64,000 nucleotides of DNA from Sphingobacterium kitahiroshimense (GTDB lineage Bacteria > Bacteroidota > Bacteroidia > Sphingobacteriales > Sphingobacteriaceae). Of the stretch, positions 46,507 to 55,692 are shown in pieces. How positions within the stretch are numbered: the stretch's first letter is position 1; each line of letters starts with the position of its first letter. A program made the translations under genes and the position numbers. The DNA lies in NCBI RefSeq assembly GCF_025961315.1, contig NZ_JAOQNK010000001.1, positions 868,001 to 932,000 of the forward strand, read 5' to 3'. The notes below the pieces were generated by a model, which searched no databases, was not told the origin of the DNA, and worked only from the letters and a program-made list of their open reading frames with translations.

Positions 46507-46739
46507 TTGAACTTTTTTTTAGCTTTTAGATTTATTAAAATTTGATTACTTTCTTCTCACTTTTGCTTAGTTCAAAAATACAATTATATCTGTGCGATAA
46601 ATCAATTATTTATGCGAGGCGCTCATATTTGGCCGTGAACCGTCAACGTTTCAACCCTCAATTTGTCCGTTTCTGCATTTTTTCACATCAAAAAAAGAAC
46701 GTAATATTTTATATTTGGTTATCAAAATATGCAATAATT

Positions 46740-46949
46740 ATGGTACAGATATTTAAAACAAATGTAACAAACAAAAAAGAAGCAAAACTTCTAGCTGTCA
46801 TTCTTTCCAAAGAAAATCCTGATTATAATATTAACTTCGATCTTGATGACTGCGACAATATCTTACGGATCGAGAATGTAGAAATTAAAAACCACTGCAT
46901 CATCACCTGCCTTCAAGAATTGGGCTATACTTGTGAGATCTTAAATTAA
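46740..46949 (+). CDS. Small conserved protein, HMA-like ferredoxin fold suspected
   Basis: 69 residues from ATG at 46740. The frame is open back to 46542, but that upstream part is low-complexity and unlike a protein, whereas MVQIFKTNVTNKKEAKLLAV is a natural start. The beta-alpha-beta pattern (QIFKTNV, then an alanine/leucine helix, then YNINFDLDDCDNILRIENVEI, ending TCLQELGYTCEIL) resembles heavy-metal-associated-like ferredoxin folds. Such short proteins are common in Sphingobacteriaceae. The CxxC of true metal chaperones is absent. Function unknown. Confidence 0.7.
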   Translation: MVQIFKTNVTNKKEAKLLAVILSKENPDYNINFDLDDCDNILRIENVEIKNHCIITCLQELGYTCEILN

Positions 46950-47701
46950 ATGGTTTCCTTGAAATCAACTACACTTAAGGTTCATAATCACTTAAAAACA
47001 ATCATACTGTCATCATAATTTAAATTTTATACTCCTAAAAAACTCAGAACAATAAAGAACACATGGTTCGAGATAGCATATTATTGAGCTTCACATGTTT
47101 TGAACCATCCGATACGCAAACGATAAAGGTATTTCGTACTCTTCCTTGGGCATAATACTTATTGAAACCCCATGCGTGTACTTGTTTTTTACTGGCCAAA
47201 ATCTTTTCTTTAATTCCGGTCAACATAATTTTGTCATAGTCACATCCAATATCCAAAAAGGTATATAAAATTGCAGCTTCATTAGAAAGAAACTTCTTGA
47301 TTCACTATAGTTAGTATTGAGTATATTGCCAATCATCGTTTTATCGAATATACGCCATAAGTATCCACAAAGTAAACACCCAATGGAAGCAGTCTTAAAG
47401 AACAATACCAATAAAGATTTTCCGACATGACGCGATAGATAACAGGTGAGATAAAAACAAGAGGATTAAGCGTCAAAATAATTTTAAATAATTCCGCTTA
47501 AGATCACTTAAAGTACTACAACTTTGAATAATATATTTATTTCCAGTTATAATTGAACGAATTATATCACAAATTAAAAACACTTAATATGAGCAGTATA
47601 TCCTAACCATAGGAAATTATGGAATTAGATGGCTCAATTTTTGATTTCTTAGGGGAAATCTATTATTAAAACAGATAATTTTATTACAAAAAAACAATTA
47701 C
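46950..47701. other. AT-rich gap with only doubtful coding
   Basis: About 750 bp without a convincing intact gene. The middle (47044-47411) holds two overlapping minus-strand frames that may be one broken gene, listed separately. The rest (46950-47043 and 47412-47701) is AT-rich; its right end is the leader of the lipoprotein gene starting at 47702. Confidence 0.5.
47044..47411 (-). pseudogene. Possible frameshifted small gene
   Basis: Two minus-strand frames overlap at 47220-47256: an upstream 63-codon frame (hydrophobic N-terminus, ...MKLQFYIPFW) and a downstream 70-codon frame (...LDIGCDYDKIMLTGIKEK...). A one-base change in the T5 tract at the junction (CCTTTTTGG on the minus strand) would join them into one protein of about 120 residues. 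The downstream part (YYAQGRVRNTFIVCVSDGSKHVKLNNML) reads like genuine protein. No family recognised. It may equally be chance open frame. Confidence 0.25.
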
Positions 47702-48247
47702 ATGAAGAACTCCTTTAAATCACTATTTACCAAACTTTGTACACTCTTTCTGATATTTTCTGTCCTACAATCCTGTTCTGAAACTCCAGATAAATTCTTT
47801 GGTGTAGCGATTTTAAATACCAATACCATATCAGATTTTGGAACGCCCAGATTAGCAAAACAGCTTAATGACAATACGATTGAGTATCCTGACATCCCCT
47901 CAAGTAAAAAGAAAGGCGATGAGGCATCAATTGTTATTCAGAATAAAATTCTTTACTTGGAAAAAGTCCTTAAGGATCTAAATGCACTATCAACTAATAC
48001 TGATGATAGAGAAGAAATCAAAAAACAAGCTATTGCTCTTTATGAATTTGTATTACCGGTATATAAAAATGAGTATACAACCTATGCAAAATTATGCGAC
48101 ACGAAAGCTCCCCAGCAACAAAAAGATGAAATTATAACATCAATTGAGAAAAAATACAACGTTGAGTTTGAAAGGCGTCTCATGTCACTAACAGCGCTTG
48201 GAAAAGAATTTGCAACCGAAAATAACCTGAATGTAAAGTGGGATTAA
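47702..48247 (+). CDS. Hypothetical lipoprotein
   Basis: 181-residue lipoprotein: lipobox LQSC (Cys25), then an extended region and a helical C-terminal half (IQNKILYLEKVLKDLNAL, EEIKKQAIALYEFVLPVYKNEYTTYAKL, EFERRLMSLTALGKEFA). The helical half suggests a small periplasmic helical bundle. No known family or catalytic motif seen. A small membrane protein gene follows 105 bp downstream on the same strand. Confidence 0.75.
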   Translation: MKNSFKSLFTKLCTLFLIFSVLQSCSETPDKFFGVAILNTNTISDFGTPRLAKQLNDNTIEYPDIPSSKKKGDEASIVIQNKILYLEKVLKDLNALSTNTDDREEIKKQAIALYEFVLPVYKNEYTTYAKLCDTKAPQQQKDEIITSIEKKYNVEFERRLMSLTALGKEFATENNLNVKWD

Positions 48248-48352
48248 GTTCAGTCAATTCAACTATAATTAATGTGAGGCATCATATTACAAAAGAAATC
48301 CAACAGAAGTTACAAACTTCAGAATCTCTATTAATATTCAAAATCTATCATA

Positions 48353-48625
48353 ATGATTTATAAAGGCTGGGGGGGTATTGCCCTTCTTATTCCTGTATGT
48401 GCAATATTGGTTAGTATTTATTTTTTTGGAACCAATGGAAATTCAAGTCTGCAACTTTTCCTATACAGTGTACTTGCTTCGACACCGATACTGTTTATTC
48501 TTGGTATAATAATGAATAAGAATGCGCGCCACGAGATGTGGTTCATTCCTGTGCAATATTGGGGAATCATTTGGGCGGTTATAGCGCTTGTATTACTTGC
48601 ACTAAAAAACACGAACATCATTTAA
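48353..48625 (+). CDS. Small three-helix membrane protein
   Basis: 90 residues with three predicted transmembrane helices: GIALLIPVCAILVSIYFF, FLYSVLASTPILFILGIIM and YWGIIWAVIALVLLAL. A short loop with NARHEMWFIPVQ joins the last two. Coding is supported by its clean hydrophobic periodicity and by a terminator directly after the stop. No family recognised; it may be co-transcribed with the preceding lipoprotein gene. Confidence 0.65.
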   Translation: MIYKGWGGIALLIPVCAILVSIYFFGTNGNSSLQLFLYSVLASTPILFILGIIMNKNARHEMWFIPVQYWGIIWAVIALVLLALKNTNII

Positions 48626-48632
48626 ACACAAT

Positions 48633-48695
48633 AAACCCCGCACTATATCGGGGGTTTTACCAAAGAAAGTGCAATCCTGGGATTGCACTTTCTTT
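48633..48695. terminator. Tandem hairpins between convergent genes
   Basis: Two adjacent hairpins. First, AAACCCC...GGGGTTT with T-rich 3' side on the plus strand (48633-48658), fitting a terminator for the small membrane protein. Second, a perfect 15-bp stem AAAGAAAGTGCAATC/GATTGCACTTTCTTT with a CTGG loop (48662-48695), nearly symmetric and probably active for the minus-strand gene ending at 48752. Confidence 0.85.
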
Positions 48696-48751
48696 CTGAA
48701 GAAATCATATTGTCATAAAGAGCCCCGGAAGTACTCTTTATGTATTTAAAA

Positions 48752-49447
48752 TTAAAATATCATTATAGGATATACATCATTCGCTTTTTTTATCGCATTA
48801 TATTCTCTAATATAATTGGAGAACAAATCATAGTTCAGCTTTTCTTCATTTTCAAGTTTTGCAGCAAGTTCAGGTTCATCAGCAATCATTTTTGCTAAAT
48901 AAAGATAACGATTTTTCTTCGACATCTTACCTATAAGTAAACCTGAAATTTTCAATTCTGCAATTTCACCAGTGGAACGTTTCAATGCGTAATAATAATT
49001 ACTTGATGTTGAAAAACCATTCATCATCTTACCGTTAGCACCCATTATCATACCGCCACCACTTTGTTTTCTAAAGTTATAAACTATAATATCACCATCA
49101 TGCAGTATTTCCGTAAAGAGCGGTTTCTTTTTCAACTTAACCTTTTCCTTGATGACATACATTTTTGGGTCAGAATCTCTAATTTTCTCAATCCCCACTT
49201 CAATGAATGAAGTTGCATAATGCTTCTCTTTTTTATGATTATAGATACGGTAAAGCTGTGGCGGATAATAAGTTTTCTTTTCACTGTCAACAAGCATTGT
49301 GACCTTATTGCTTTTTACCGAACTAATTTCACCATAAATCGTATCCCCTTTCATCGTGATCACATAATCTTTCAATTCTTGAGCTCTAACTTGGTGCGTC
49401 GTTATCATCCCCGCAAATAATGAGAGGAAGAACATTATTTTTTTCAT
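48752..49447 (-). CDS. Hypothetical secreted protein
   Basis: 231 residues with a signal peptide (to about residue 22, ending QVRAQ). The first mature segment, DYVITMKGDTIYGEISSVKSNKVTMLV, is a pattern shared by many Bacteroidota secreted proteins of unknown role. A glycine/methionine-rich patch (SGGGMIMGANGKMMNG) and a lysine-rich helical C-terminal third follow. No catalytic motif. Monocistronic, with terminator hairpins beyond its stop. Confidence 0.75.
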   Translation of the reverse strand: MKKIMFFLSLFAGMITTHQVRAQELKDYVITMKGDTIYGEISSVKSNKVTMLVDSEKKTYYPPQLYRIYNHKKEKHYATSFIEVGIEKIRDSDPKMYVIKEKVKLKKKPLFTEILHDGDIIVYNFRKQSGGGMIMGANGKMMNGFSTSSNYYYALKRSTGEIAELKISGLLIGKMSKKNRYLYLAKMIADEPELAAKLENEEKLNYDLFSNYIREYNAIKKANDVYPIMIF

Positions 49448-49719
49448 AAATTAATAATAGATAATTAGTCGCAAATGTAATAATAATACTATTTCCCAAA
49501 GAAGACTTATTTCAACCATGGAATGCTAGATTTGAAGTTGCAACAGATTTATCAATTGTGGTATTAATAAAGAAACCAATTTAATGTTTATCTAAAAGAA
49601 AGAGAATAAAAAACACTAAACCAACCTGATATACTAAAGAATATACTTGAAAATTAGGATCCGCACCTACCGTCCAAATATATTCTTATTAGAAATGATA
49701 ATGTAATCACGAACTTAAA

Positions 49720-50196
49720 TTAGAATTTAGGTTTTTTAATGTTGATCCATGTTTTATTCGGTTCCTTAATAAGGTCTCCCGGCAATATTCTATTCAATAT
49801 AAAGTCCTCCTCCTTAATAACATATGACGTGGGGCTTTCAGACTCAGGAACATAGACCATTTTAAAGATTGCATCAGGATCTGAACAACTAATATCAGAT
49901 TCTACGACTTGTATATCGTTGCTAGCCAACCAGGCAGCAAGCTCCTCATTGTCAAAATGTCTGATGTAATTAACTTCTGTATCAAAATTCTTTAATTCGA
50001 TCGCAGCCAGTTCCGGGAAAAAAGTAGTCAGATAACTCTCATACGCTTTTCTATCATTCTTTCTCAAAGCATAATTTTTGACAATGAGACGATGGGGATT
50101 ATAATCAAAGTTGAAATCATTCGGATTTTCAACAAACCCATAATGCTTATCATAAGCGATAATACGGGTGTCCATATTTAATTTATCTTCTTCCAT
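49720..50196 (-). CDS. Hypothetical cytoplasmic protein
   Basis: 158 residues, acidic, without signal or membrane segment. A Met eight codons in (MDTRIIAYDKHYGF) is an alternative start. It contains short strand/helix alternation (HRLIVKNYALRKNDRKAYESYLTTFFPEL) and ends in a basic KKPKF. I recognise no family. It is flanked by 272 bp and 209 bp of AT-rich sequence and seems monocistronic. Its orphan nature and place among other unknowns suggest accessory DNA. Confidence 0.65.
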   Translation of the reverse strand: MEEDKLNMDTRIIAYDKHYGFVENPNDFNFDYNPHRLIVKNYALRKNDRKAYESYLTTFFPELAAIELKNFDTEVNYIRHFDNEELAAWLASNDIQVVESDISCSDPDAIFKMVYVPESESPTSYVIKEEDFILNRILPGDLIKEPNKTWINIKKPKF

Positions 50197-50405
50197 AATT
50201 ATACTTTAAAGTATTAACAATTAAAAACACCATATTGTTCAAGAGAAAACCTTGAAGTTAACGCTTTACTTTAAATACAACCATTGACAAGCTACTGCTT
50301 TTAATTCCCCTACAATTACAAACTTAATTTCATGGTCTTGTGATTTTTAAAGAAATCAATTCCTATATTTATATAGCTTATAATACCTATTATAGATCAA
50401 GTAAC

Positions 50406-51017
50406 ATGTTTAGCAATAAGAACCTACTCTATATCATTTCACTTTTTGTATTCATTAATTGTCATGGACAGCATGCGATTAATCATAAAGATCCAGCAGA
50501 AATCATAGAGCAAAAAGAACAGTTATCATTAAACAAAGACTATTCAACACTTGGAGACCTGATTTACACGATTGATTTTCAAGTAAAAACAGATAATGTA
50601 AATGATTATGAAGATGGTTTCATTCCTTGGATACAATTAGAAAAACCCGAAGCTGACATGGCCAATCTTCATAATAAGGATGAAATTGTATTGAACAACT
50701 CTTCAGTAGAAATACTTATAGACTACCCCCTAAACAAGGAATATAAGTTCACGATAACATCAGAAAAGGGTTTTACGAGAGAACAATTATTACATGCAAT
50801 CAGTAAACAATATTACATCCTCTATGAGGAAGAAGAAAATAGTGCTTCCGTGAAAACGGTTCCATTGGAGAAAAGGACGACCATGTACAATCGAAATGAA
50901 ACAGATGGTAAATACGGAATATGGGGGCATGATATAGCAGATTTAGTTCTTTCCAGCATTTTAGTCTACAGATCAAATAATGGAAAAACAATACTTGCAC
51001 TTCAGATTGAGTCCTAA
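50406..51017 (+). CDS. Hypothetical secreted protein
   Basis: 203 residues from ATG at 50406, which begins a signal peptide (MFSNKNLLYIISLFVFINCHGQ); the frame opens at 50340 but the extra codons do not look coding. The Cys in FINCHGQ could be lipidated, though the lipobox is poor. The mature part has a transthyretin-like or TonB-C-like feel (KEYKFTITSEKGFTREQLLHAISKQYYILYEEEE), not enough to name a family. Probably expressed with or near the DUF6624 gene 141 bp downstream. Confidence 0.7.
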   Translation: MFSNKNLLYIISLFVFINCHGQHAINHKDPAEIIEQKEQLSLNKDYSTLGDLIYTIDFQVKTDNVNDYEDGFIPWIQLEKPEADMANLHNKDEIVLNNSSVEILIDYPLNKEYKFTITSEKGFTREQLLHAISKQYYILYEEEENSASVKTVPLEKRTTMYNRNETDGKYGIWGHDIADLVLSSILVYRSNNGKTILALQIES

Positions 51018-51158
51018 ATCAGTACTGCGAACTATTGACCTATGGCATAAAAATCATCAATAAAAATATCATTTTTGACAGCAATGCATAAATTGAAACG
51101 ATCACCTTCCAAACATAAATGTAAAAAGCTCCTTTTATCAATTAAAATAAACATATAT

Positions 51159-51830
51159 ATGGACAAAAAAATAATATTACTTTTAGCAAGTTACATTTTA
51201 GGGTTTTCAAATTCATATGCACAGGTGACTTCATTTAACATTGACAGCACCAAATTCAAAAAAGAGGTAGCATTGGAATTGGATTCGATCTTCTTTAAAG
51301 ATCAAGAATATCGAAAACAGTATATACAACTTACTAGAAATGGTGCCGATAAAAATGAATTAGCCATTGCATCCAATAATATTCGAATTGCAGATTCGCT
51401 CAATCTGATAACAGTTACAAAAATACTTGACCATGATGGCTGGATGGGACCACAGGACATCGGTATGTTTGCCAGTCAAGGTCTATTTTTAGTTATTCAG
51501 CACGCAAATTTAACTATTCAGGAAAAGTATCTACCAATAGTCGAGGAGGCTGAAAAGAACGGTAAAACCTTTTCTAGTAATTTGGCCATCTTAAAAGATA
51601 GAATTGCCGTCCGAAAAGGCCAAGAACAGCCGTACGGAAGTCAAGGATTCACCGACAAAAAGACTAAGAAAAATTTTATTTATCCAATTATGGACATTAA
51701 TAATCTTGACAAAAGAAGAGCAGCTATGGGACTTCCACCCATGGTAGAATATGTACCTGGATGGAATATAGAAAAGTACAATACGGATTTACCTGAGATA
51801 AAAGAAGCTATAAAAATAATGAAACAGTAA
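51159..51830 (+). CDS. DUF6624 secreted protein
   Basis: 223 residues from ATG at 51159 (signal MDKKIILLLASYILGFSNSYAQ); the frame is open from 51075 but the earlier part lacks a sensible signal. The mature sequence follows the DUF6624 pattern in order: KDQEYRKQYIQL, KILDHDGWMGPQDIGMFASQGLFLVIQHAN, ILKDRIAVRKGQEQPYGSQGF, and the closing DKRRAAMGLPPMVEY. No function is established for this family. A bidirectional terminator follows. Confidence 0.85.
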   Translation: MDKKIILLLASYILGFSNSYAQVTSFNIDSTKFKKEVALELDSIFFKDQEYRKQYIQLTRNGADKNELAIASNNIRIADSLNLITVTKILDHDGWMGPQDIGMFASQGLFLVIQHANLTIQEKYLPIVEEAEKNGKTFSSNLAILKDRIAVRKGQEQPYGSQGFTDKKTKKNFIYPIMDINNLDKRRAAMGLPPMVEYVPGWNIEKYNTDLPEIKEAIKIMKQ

Positions 51831-51897
51831 CCACAAAATCCTCACGTTCATGAAGAACTGCATTTTTCCTAATGAGATTAAGTTCAGTTGAGCACAC

Positions 51898-51929
51898 AAA
51901 AGCGCCTTCTATATAAAGAAGGCGCTTTT
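51898..51929. terminator. Bidirectional rho-independent terminator
   Basis: Perfect 13-bp stem AAAAGCGCCTTCT/AGAAGGCGCTTTT with a 6-nt loop; the A/T ends supply U tracts on both strands. It sits between the convergent DUF6624 and RbsD/FucU-like genes. Confidence 0.92.
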
Positions 51930-51977
51930 ATCAATTATGTCTTTAGAATTATTAATAGACAAAAAAACCTTAAATAT

Positions 51978-52544
51978 TTAACGAATACGTGACCTTAGTG
52001 AGTCCTCCCGTTTAGCATCCCAGTAGCCACAGTCAAGCTCTATAAATACCGAGGTGTAAGGTTGTAATGATTCCGTCTTAAGAACAACCACTTTAAACAG
52101 TTTTGATGCCTCATCTATTTTTTTGAATATCGCTTCGTGTGGAATATCCTGAACAGTATATTTACTCCAGAGGGCTTTAACCTCCTTTTTATACTTATCT
52201 ACACCTTTTACTAAACCCTCATCCAGATAATCGAGTTCTGCATCCTGATAGATAATCGGTTTGATATGAGCCTGCATCTGAAATATACTGTCCATTTCGC
52301 GCAGCACATCCATCATTTCTGCTCCCGTATTGATCATCACAATATCCGAATTATTAGGTGCTGGGTAGGCCTTATCAACAATCAAAATCCAGTTCCGATG
52401 TCCCAACAAAGGCAGCTTCTCTTCTAACCTTTGTTGCCAATCCTTATTGTTTACGCTTCCCTTTTGCTGAACACTGGCGGGTTGACAAGCGACTAAAGAA
52501 AGTATCAGCAGCAATACTATTATAGTTCTCAATCTTCTTATCAT
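51978..52544 (-). CDS. RbsD/FucU-like lipoprotein
   Basis: 188-residue lipoprotein (lipobox LVAC, Cys20) whose mature part resembles the RbsD/FucU sugar mutarotase fold. LPLLGHRNWILIVDKAYPAP places His49 and Asp57 with the same spacing as the RbsD catalytic His and following Asp. The end, FIELDCGYWD, resembles the conserved C-terminal strand of that family. RbsD/FucU proteins are normally cytosolic; a lipidated, exported form is unusual. The start overlaps the GH116-like stop by 4 bp, so it may handle the sugar that enzyme releases. Mutarotase activity is inference. Confidence 0.75.
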   Translation of the reverse strand: MIRRLRTIIVLLLILSLVACQPASVQQKGSVNNKDWQQRLEEKLPLLGHRNWILIVDKAYPAPNNSDIVMINTGAEMMDVLREMDSIFQMQAHIKPIIYQDAELDYLDEGLVKGVDKYKKEVKALWSKYTVQDIPHEAIFKKIDEASKLFKVVVLKTESLQPYTSVFIELDCGYWDAKREDSLRSRIR

Positions 52545-55252
52545 GACCAGCTAATCTGAAGTAAATCCCCCTTGTTCAGTTGAAGTTCCTTCTGAAATGT
52601 TACTGTTAACGTACCCGAAGCGTCCTCTACTCTCGACAATTTTAGGGGTTTATTATTTAGAACTGCTTTTAGTCGATCCTTTTGCACAGGCTCATTTCTG
52701 ACCTTACCTATCGAAAGCTTCTGCAACTGTAAATTTCCATAAGCCACAGACAGCTGACTTGTCTGTTCAGTATTTTGTTGAATCTGTTCATAACTTCCCC
52801 ATGCTTCCGCTGTTGTGAAAGGGCTTTTGAACTTTTCTGGCAATACCTTCGGTGCAAAAGCCAAGTATTTATTAGGACCATGATACGCATATCCACAAGC
52901 ATTCACAAATGTACCATAGCTTGCCATGGCACGGGCATAATGATCACTACATTCTATTTCATTAAATGGATTCCGCTTTGCAGCATGGTAACGGTCATGA
53001 ATGACCCGGGTCAAAACTAAGCTCTCCTCCACCATACCTTCTGCCATCATATGCGCGGCTACCTGATGTTCAAATCCGCTCATACATTCATGAAAATAAC
53101 CCAATTGCCAGGTTTCATTTTCCCCATAAGCTTTCGCTTCATTTTTAGGGTTGGTATTCATCACCATCCCCCCCTCTCCGGAAAGAGCATAAGGACGACC
53201 ATTCAAATGCGTTTTGATATAAGGGCCTACATCCATTGTAAAGTTGTACTTCCATAAAGCACGTAAAGCCGCCAATGTCTGTTTTTGATCATTGATACGG
53301 GGCATCCCCAATTGAAAAGTCCATGCCTGTCCATACACCTGATCAATATGGCAAGTGTTGTAAGAACCCAGATTTTTACGGCCAGATTCTGTATTGGGAC
53401 GATGAATATAATAATCACCATTAAAGAGTTCTTTATCCATATTCACAGAGCCTTTCTTGACATAATCGTAGCACAATTTTGCAAAACTCCTGTCTCCGAT
53501 TTCCGTAGCCATTGCCCCTCCAGCTTGTACAGCAGCCAGACAAAGACCTACAATCCATGATATCTCACCTTCCCAGACCGCATCGAGCGTATTTTCCATA
53601 GGTGTATCGGTCATACCGTCACCGTTCTTGTCTTGATCAATGATAAACTGGATCGCTTTTTTTAAATTAGCCCAATTTCTCTTCAAGAAAACATTGTCTC
53701 TAGACATCTGATGATCCCGGTAAAAACGAAGTACAACACCTGCCTGCCCATCTATAGCAGGACGGCTTTCATATTCGGCTCTAAAAATAATCGCCCCAGT
53801 CTCTGGTTTAAAGGCAATGTCAAGATCCGTGATCTCACGCAGATTACGCTCCAGCTCTGGAAATATACGTCCCATGGCCTGTCCGTACTGCCAGACGTGT
53901 GTGCAGGTTCCTGCACAAGCACCGATACCTTCCCAGCCCCAAAAACGGCCCGTTGCGAACCGATACGTATTGGCTGTAGCCAAAGTTCCGATATTAACAA
54001 AAGTGCGGTCCAGGAACCAGTACGGAAGCGTCGAGTCATTCCACGTATCAGCCCATAATAATGTGTTTTCGTCCAGTTTATTTCTCTCCTGATTATAATA
54101 CTCCAGTACATGATAAGCATTACTAAACTTTGTTCCGTACCAATAACCGTTTTGAGCATCTTTAATTCTTTCCTTCAGCTTAGGATGAACATTGTTAAAA
54201 TGCCAACTTATCGCATAAGAGATTTTAACCTTTGTAGCAGCAGGTATCTTTCTTTTAACTGTAAGACTCCCCACCTGCAACTCATTAAAACCGATATTGC
54301 TAGACCCTGCTTCACTGATTAGATCAGCAGGGTTTATAGGCCATTCTTTAATTTGTGCTACAGCAATCGCATCACTGTGCTGGCACGATATGGCCATAGA
54401 GCCATAATCACTGGCTATAAGATCTTTCTCCGGAACCTGTTGACATTCGAAAAATAAAGCCTTCCCATCAATAAGATCTTTCGAAACCGACACTTTACGG
54501 ACCGATGAAAAGTCTTTTCTATTCTTATGAACCCCATTTTCTAGCCAGCCACTAATCAGTACATCCAATGGTTGATCAGTTTTATTAACGACTTCAACAT
54601 GCAGCGTAGTCATAGGCAGTGAAGAATTTTCGATATCCAACGGAATAAAAGGAGAATAAGCCGTAAGCTTTACATCAACCGGAAAATCAGCACTACTGTA
54701 AGTTACTGTACACGTCGGGTACGAGGGTTCAAATACAATTTCGTCCCAATGGTTTTCGCGGAGCTCTTTTATCAACTGCTTACCCTTATAATAAACAGAG
54801 ATTGCAAATCCCTGTTCCAGTATGCGTAGATTATCTGCAATAGCCGGCTCAATATAAGCAGAACCATCTCTTGGACGAATCCGAACCTGTTCTTTACCGT
54901 TGTTCCATAGCACTATTTTCGGTTCTACACCTTCCTTCATACCATCGTAAGATTCGTTGTAAATCTGCCACAGCCACAACCGGCCGTCTCCCCCGATATA
55001 GACAGTACCAGTATGAAGTCCTCCAATAGGCATACCGATATATTTGAGCTCATTTTTACTTTTAAAGTACTTGATTTTTTCTCCACGCTCATATAGTGAA
55101 GCTAGCCATTGGGGATCTATAGCCTTATCGGCTTCAATATTATGAATGGGTTGTTCCCATGCAAAAATGCTGCGGGACCATGCCGGAAACTGTGTCGCCA
55201 AAACACCCAAGCTGATTAAACTTGAATTCCTTAAAAAATTTCTTCTGTTCAT
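52541..55252 (-). CDS. GH116-like glycoside hydrolase (GBA2-type), Tat-type signal
   Basis: 903-residue exported enzyme. The N-terminus MNRRNFLRNSSLISLGVLA has a twin-arginine-like motif. A beta-sandwich N domain (~65-340; IGMPIGGLHTGTVYIGGDGRLWLW) precedes an (alpha/alpha)6 catalytic part with DGMTDTPMENTLDAVWEGE and CHIDQVYGQAW. Asp637 in the latter fits the GH116 acid/base found in the 'DQ..GQ' motif. GH116 includes bacterial beta-glucosidases and human glucosylceramidase GBA2. It is translationally coupled to the RbsD/FucU-like lipoprotein and follows a SusD remnant, suggesting the surviving part of a decayed glycan locus. Confidence 0.85.
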   Translation of the reverse strand: MNRRNFLRNSSLISLGVLATQFPAWSRSIFAWEQPIHNIEADKAIDPQWLASLYERGEKIKYFKSKNELKYIGMPIGGLHTGTVYIGGDGRLWLWQIYNESYDGMKEGVEPKIVLWNNGKEQVRIRPRDGSAYIEPAIADNLRILEQGFAISVYYKGKQLIKELRENHWDEIVFEPSYPTCTVTYSSADFPVDVKLTAYSPFIPLDIENSSLPMTTLHVEVVNKTDQPLDVLISGWLENGVHKNRKDFSSVRKVSVSKDLIDGKALFFECQQVPEKDLIASDYGSMAISCQHSDAIAVAQIKEWPINPADLISEAGSSNIGFNELQVGSLTVKRKIPAATKVKISYAISWHFNNVHPKLKERIKDAQNGYWYGTKFSNAYHVLEYYNQERNKLDENTLLWADTWNDSTLPYWFLDRTFVNIGTLATANTYRFATGRFWGWEGIGACAGTCTHVWQYGQAMGRIFPELERNLREITDLDIAFKPETGAIIFRAEYESRPAIDGQAGVVLRFYRDHQMSRDNVFLKRNWANLKKAIQFIIDQDKNGDGMTDTPMENTLDAVWEGEISWIVGLCLAAVQAGGAMATEIGDRSFAKLCYDYVKKGSVNMDKELFNGDYYIHRPNTESGRKNLGSYNTCHIDQVYGQAWTFQLGMPRINDQKQTLAALRALWKYNFTMDVGPYIKTHLNGRPYALSGEGGMVMNTNPKNEAKAYGENETWQLGYFHECMSGFEHQVAAHMMAEGMVEESLVLTRVIHDRYHAAKRNPFNEIECSDHYARAMASYGTFVNACGYAYHGPNKYLAFAPKVLPEKFKSPFTTAEAWGSYEQIQQNTEQTSQLSVAYGNLQLQKLSIGKVRNEPVQKDRLKAVLNNKPLKLSRVEDASGTLTVTFQKELQLNKGDLLQISWS

Positions 55253-55275
55253 TATTTACAGTTTATCATGCCTTA

Positions 55276-55692
55276 TTACCATCCTGTGTTCTGAGGCAGT
55301 AGGTTTTTATTTTTGTCAATTGAACTCTGTGTGACTGGCCATAGGTAATGTTTACTCTTTTCAAATTTTCGGTTTTGGGCAAGAAATCTCGGTTTAGTCC
55401 AGTTACCGATCAGATCATTCTGATTACTGTTGATACCCTCTGCATTTTTATTCAGTACATCTTCCGAAATTTTCCAGCGTAATATGTCAAAATATCGCTT
55501 ATGTTCTGCAACAAACTCATGCCGTCTTTCTTCCCGAATCAATTTACGCATAACAGCCTGATCTGACAAATCACTATTGCTTAATAAAGATAGGTCTGCC
55601 CTCTTTCTAATCTGATCAATCATGGTTTTGATCTGCAGAAAGCTTTCATTTGAAGAAATTGCCGAAATTTTGGAAATTTCAATAAAAGGTAC
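55276..55692 (-). pseudogene. SusD C-terminal remnant
   Basis: Only the last ~130 residues of a SusD/RagB protein remain. They include SFLQIKTMIDQIRKRADL, LIREERRHEFVAEHKRYFDILRWK and the terminus LWPVTQSSIDKNKNLLPQNTGW. An ATG at 55623 opens 115 codons, but the homologous frame continues upstream to a stop at about 55693, so the N-terminal ~75 percent is gone and no SusC gene is nearby. It lies 23 bp upstream of the GH116-like gene on the same strand, the place a susD would hold in an intact PUL. Confidence 0.8.

Noticed and set aside
46542..46739. N-terminal extension of the small 69-residue protein to 46542
   Set aside because: The added 66 codons look like non-coding AT-rich sequence and the internal ATG gives a natural compact protein.
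53752..54159. 135-codon minus-strand frame
   Set aside because: Lies in another frame within the GH116-like gene, whose motifs run through this stretch.
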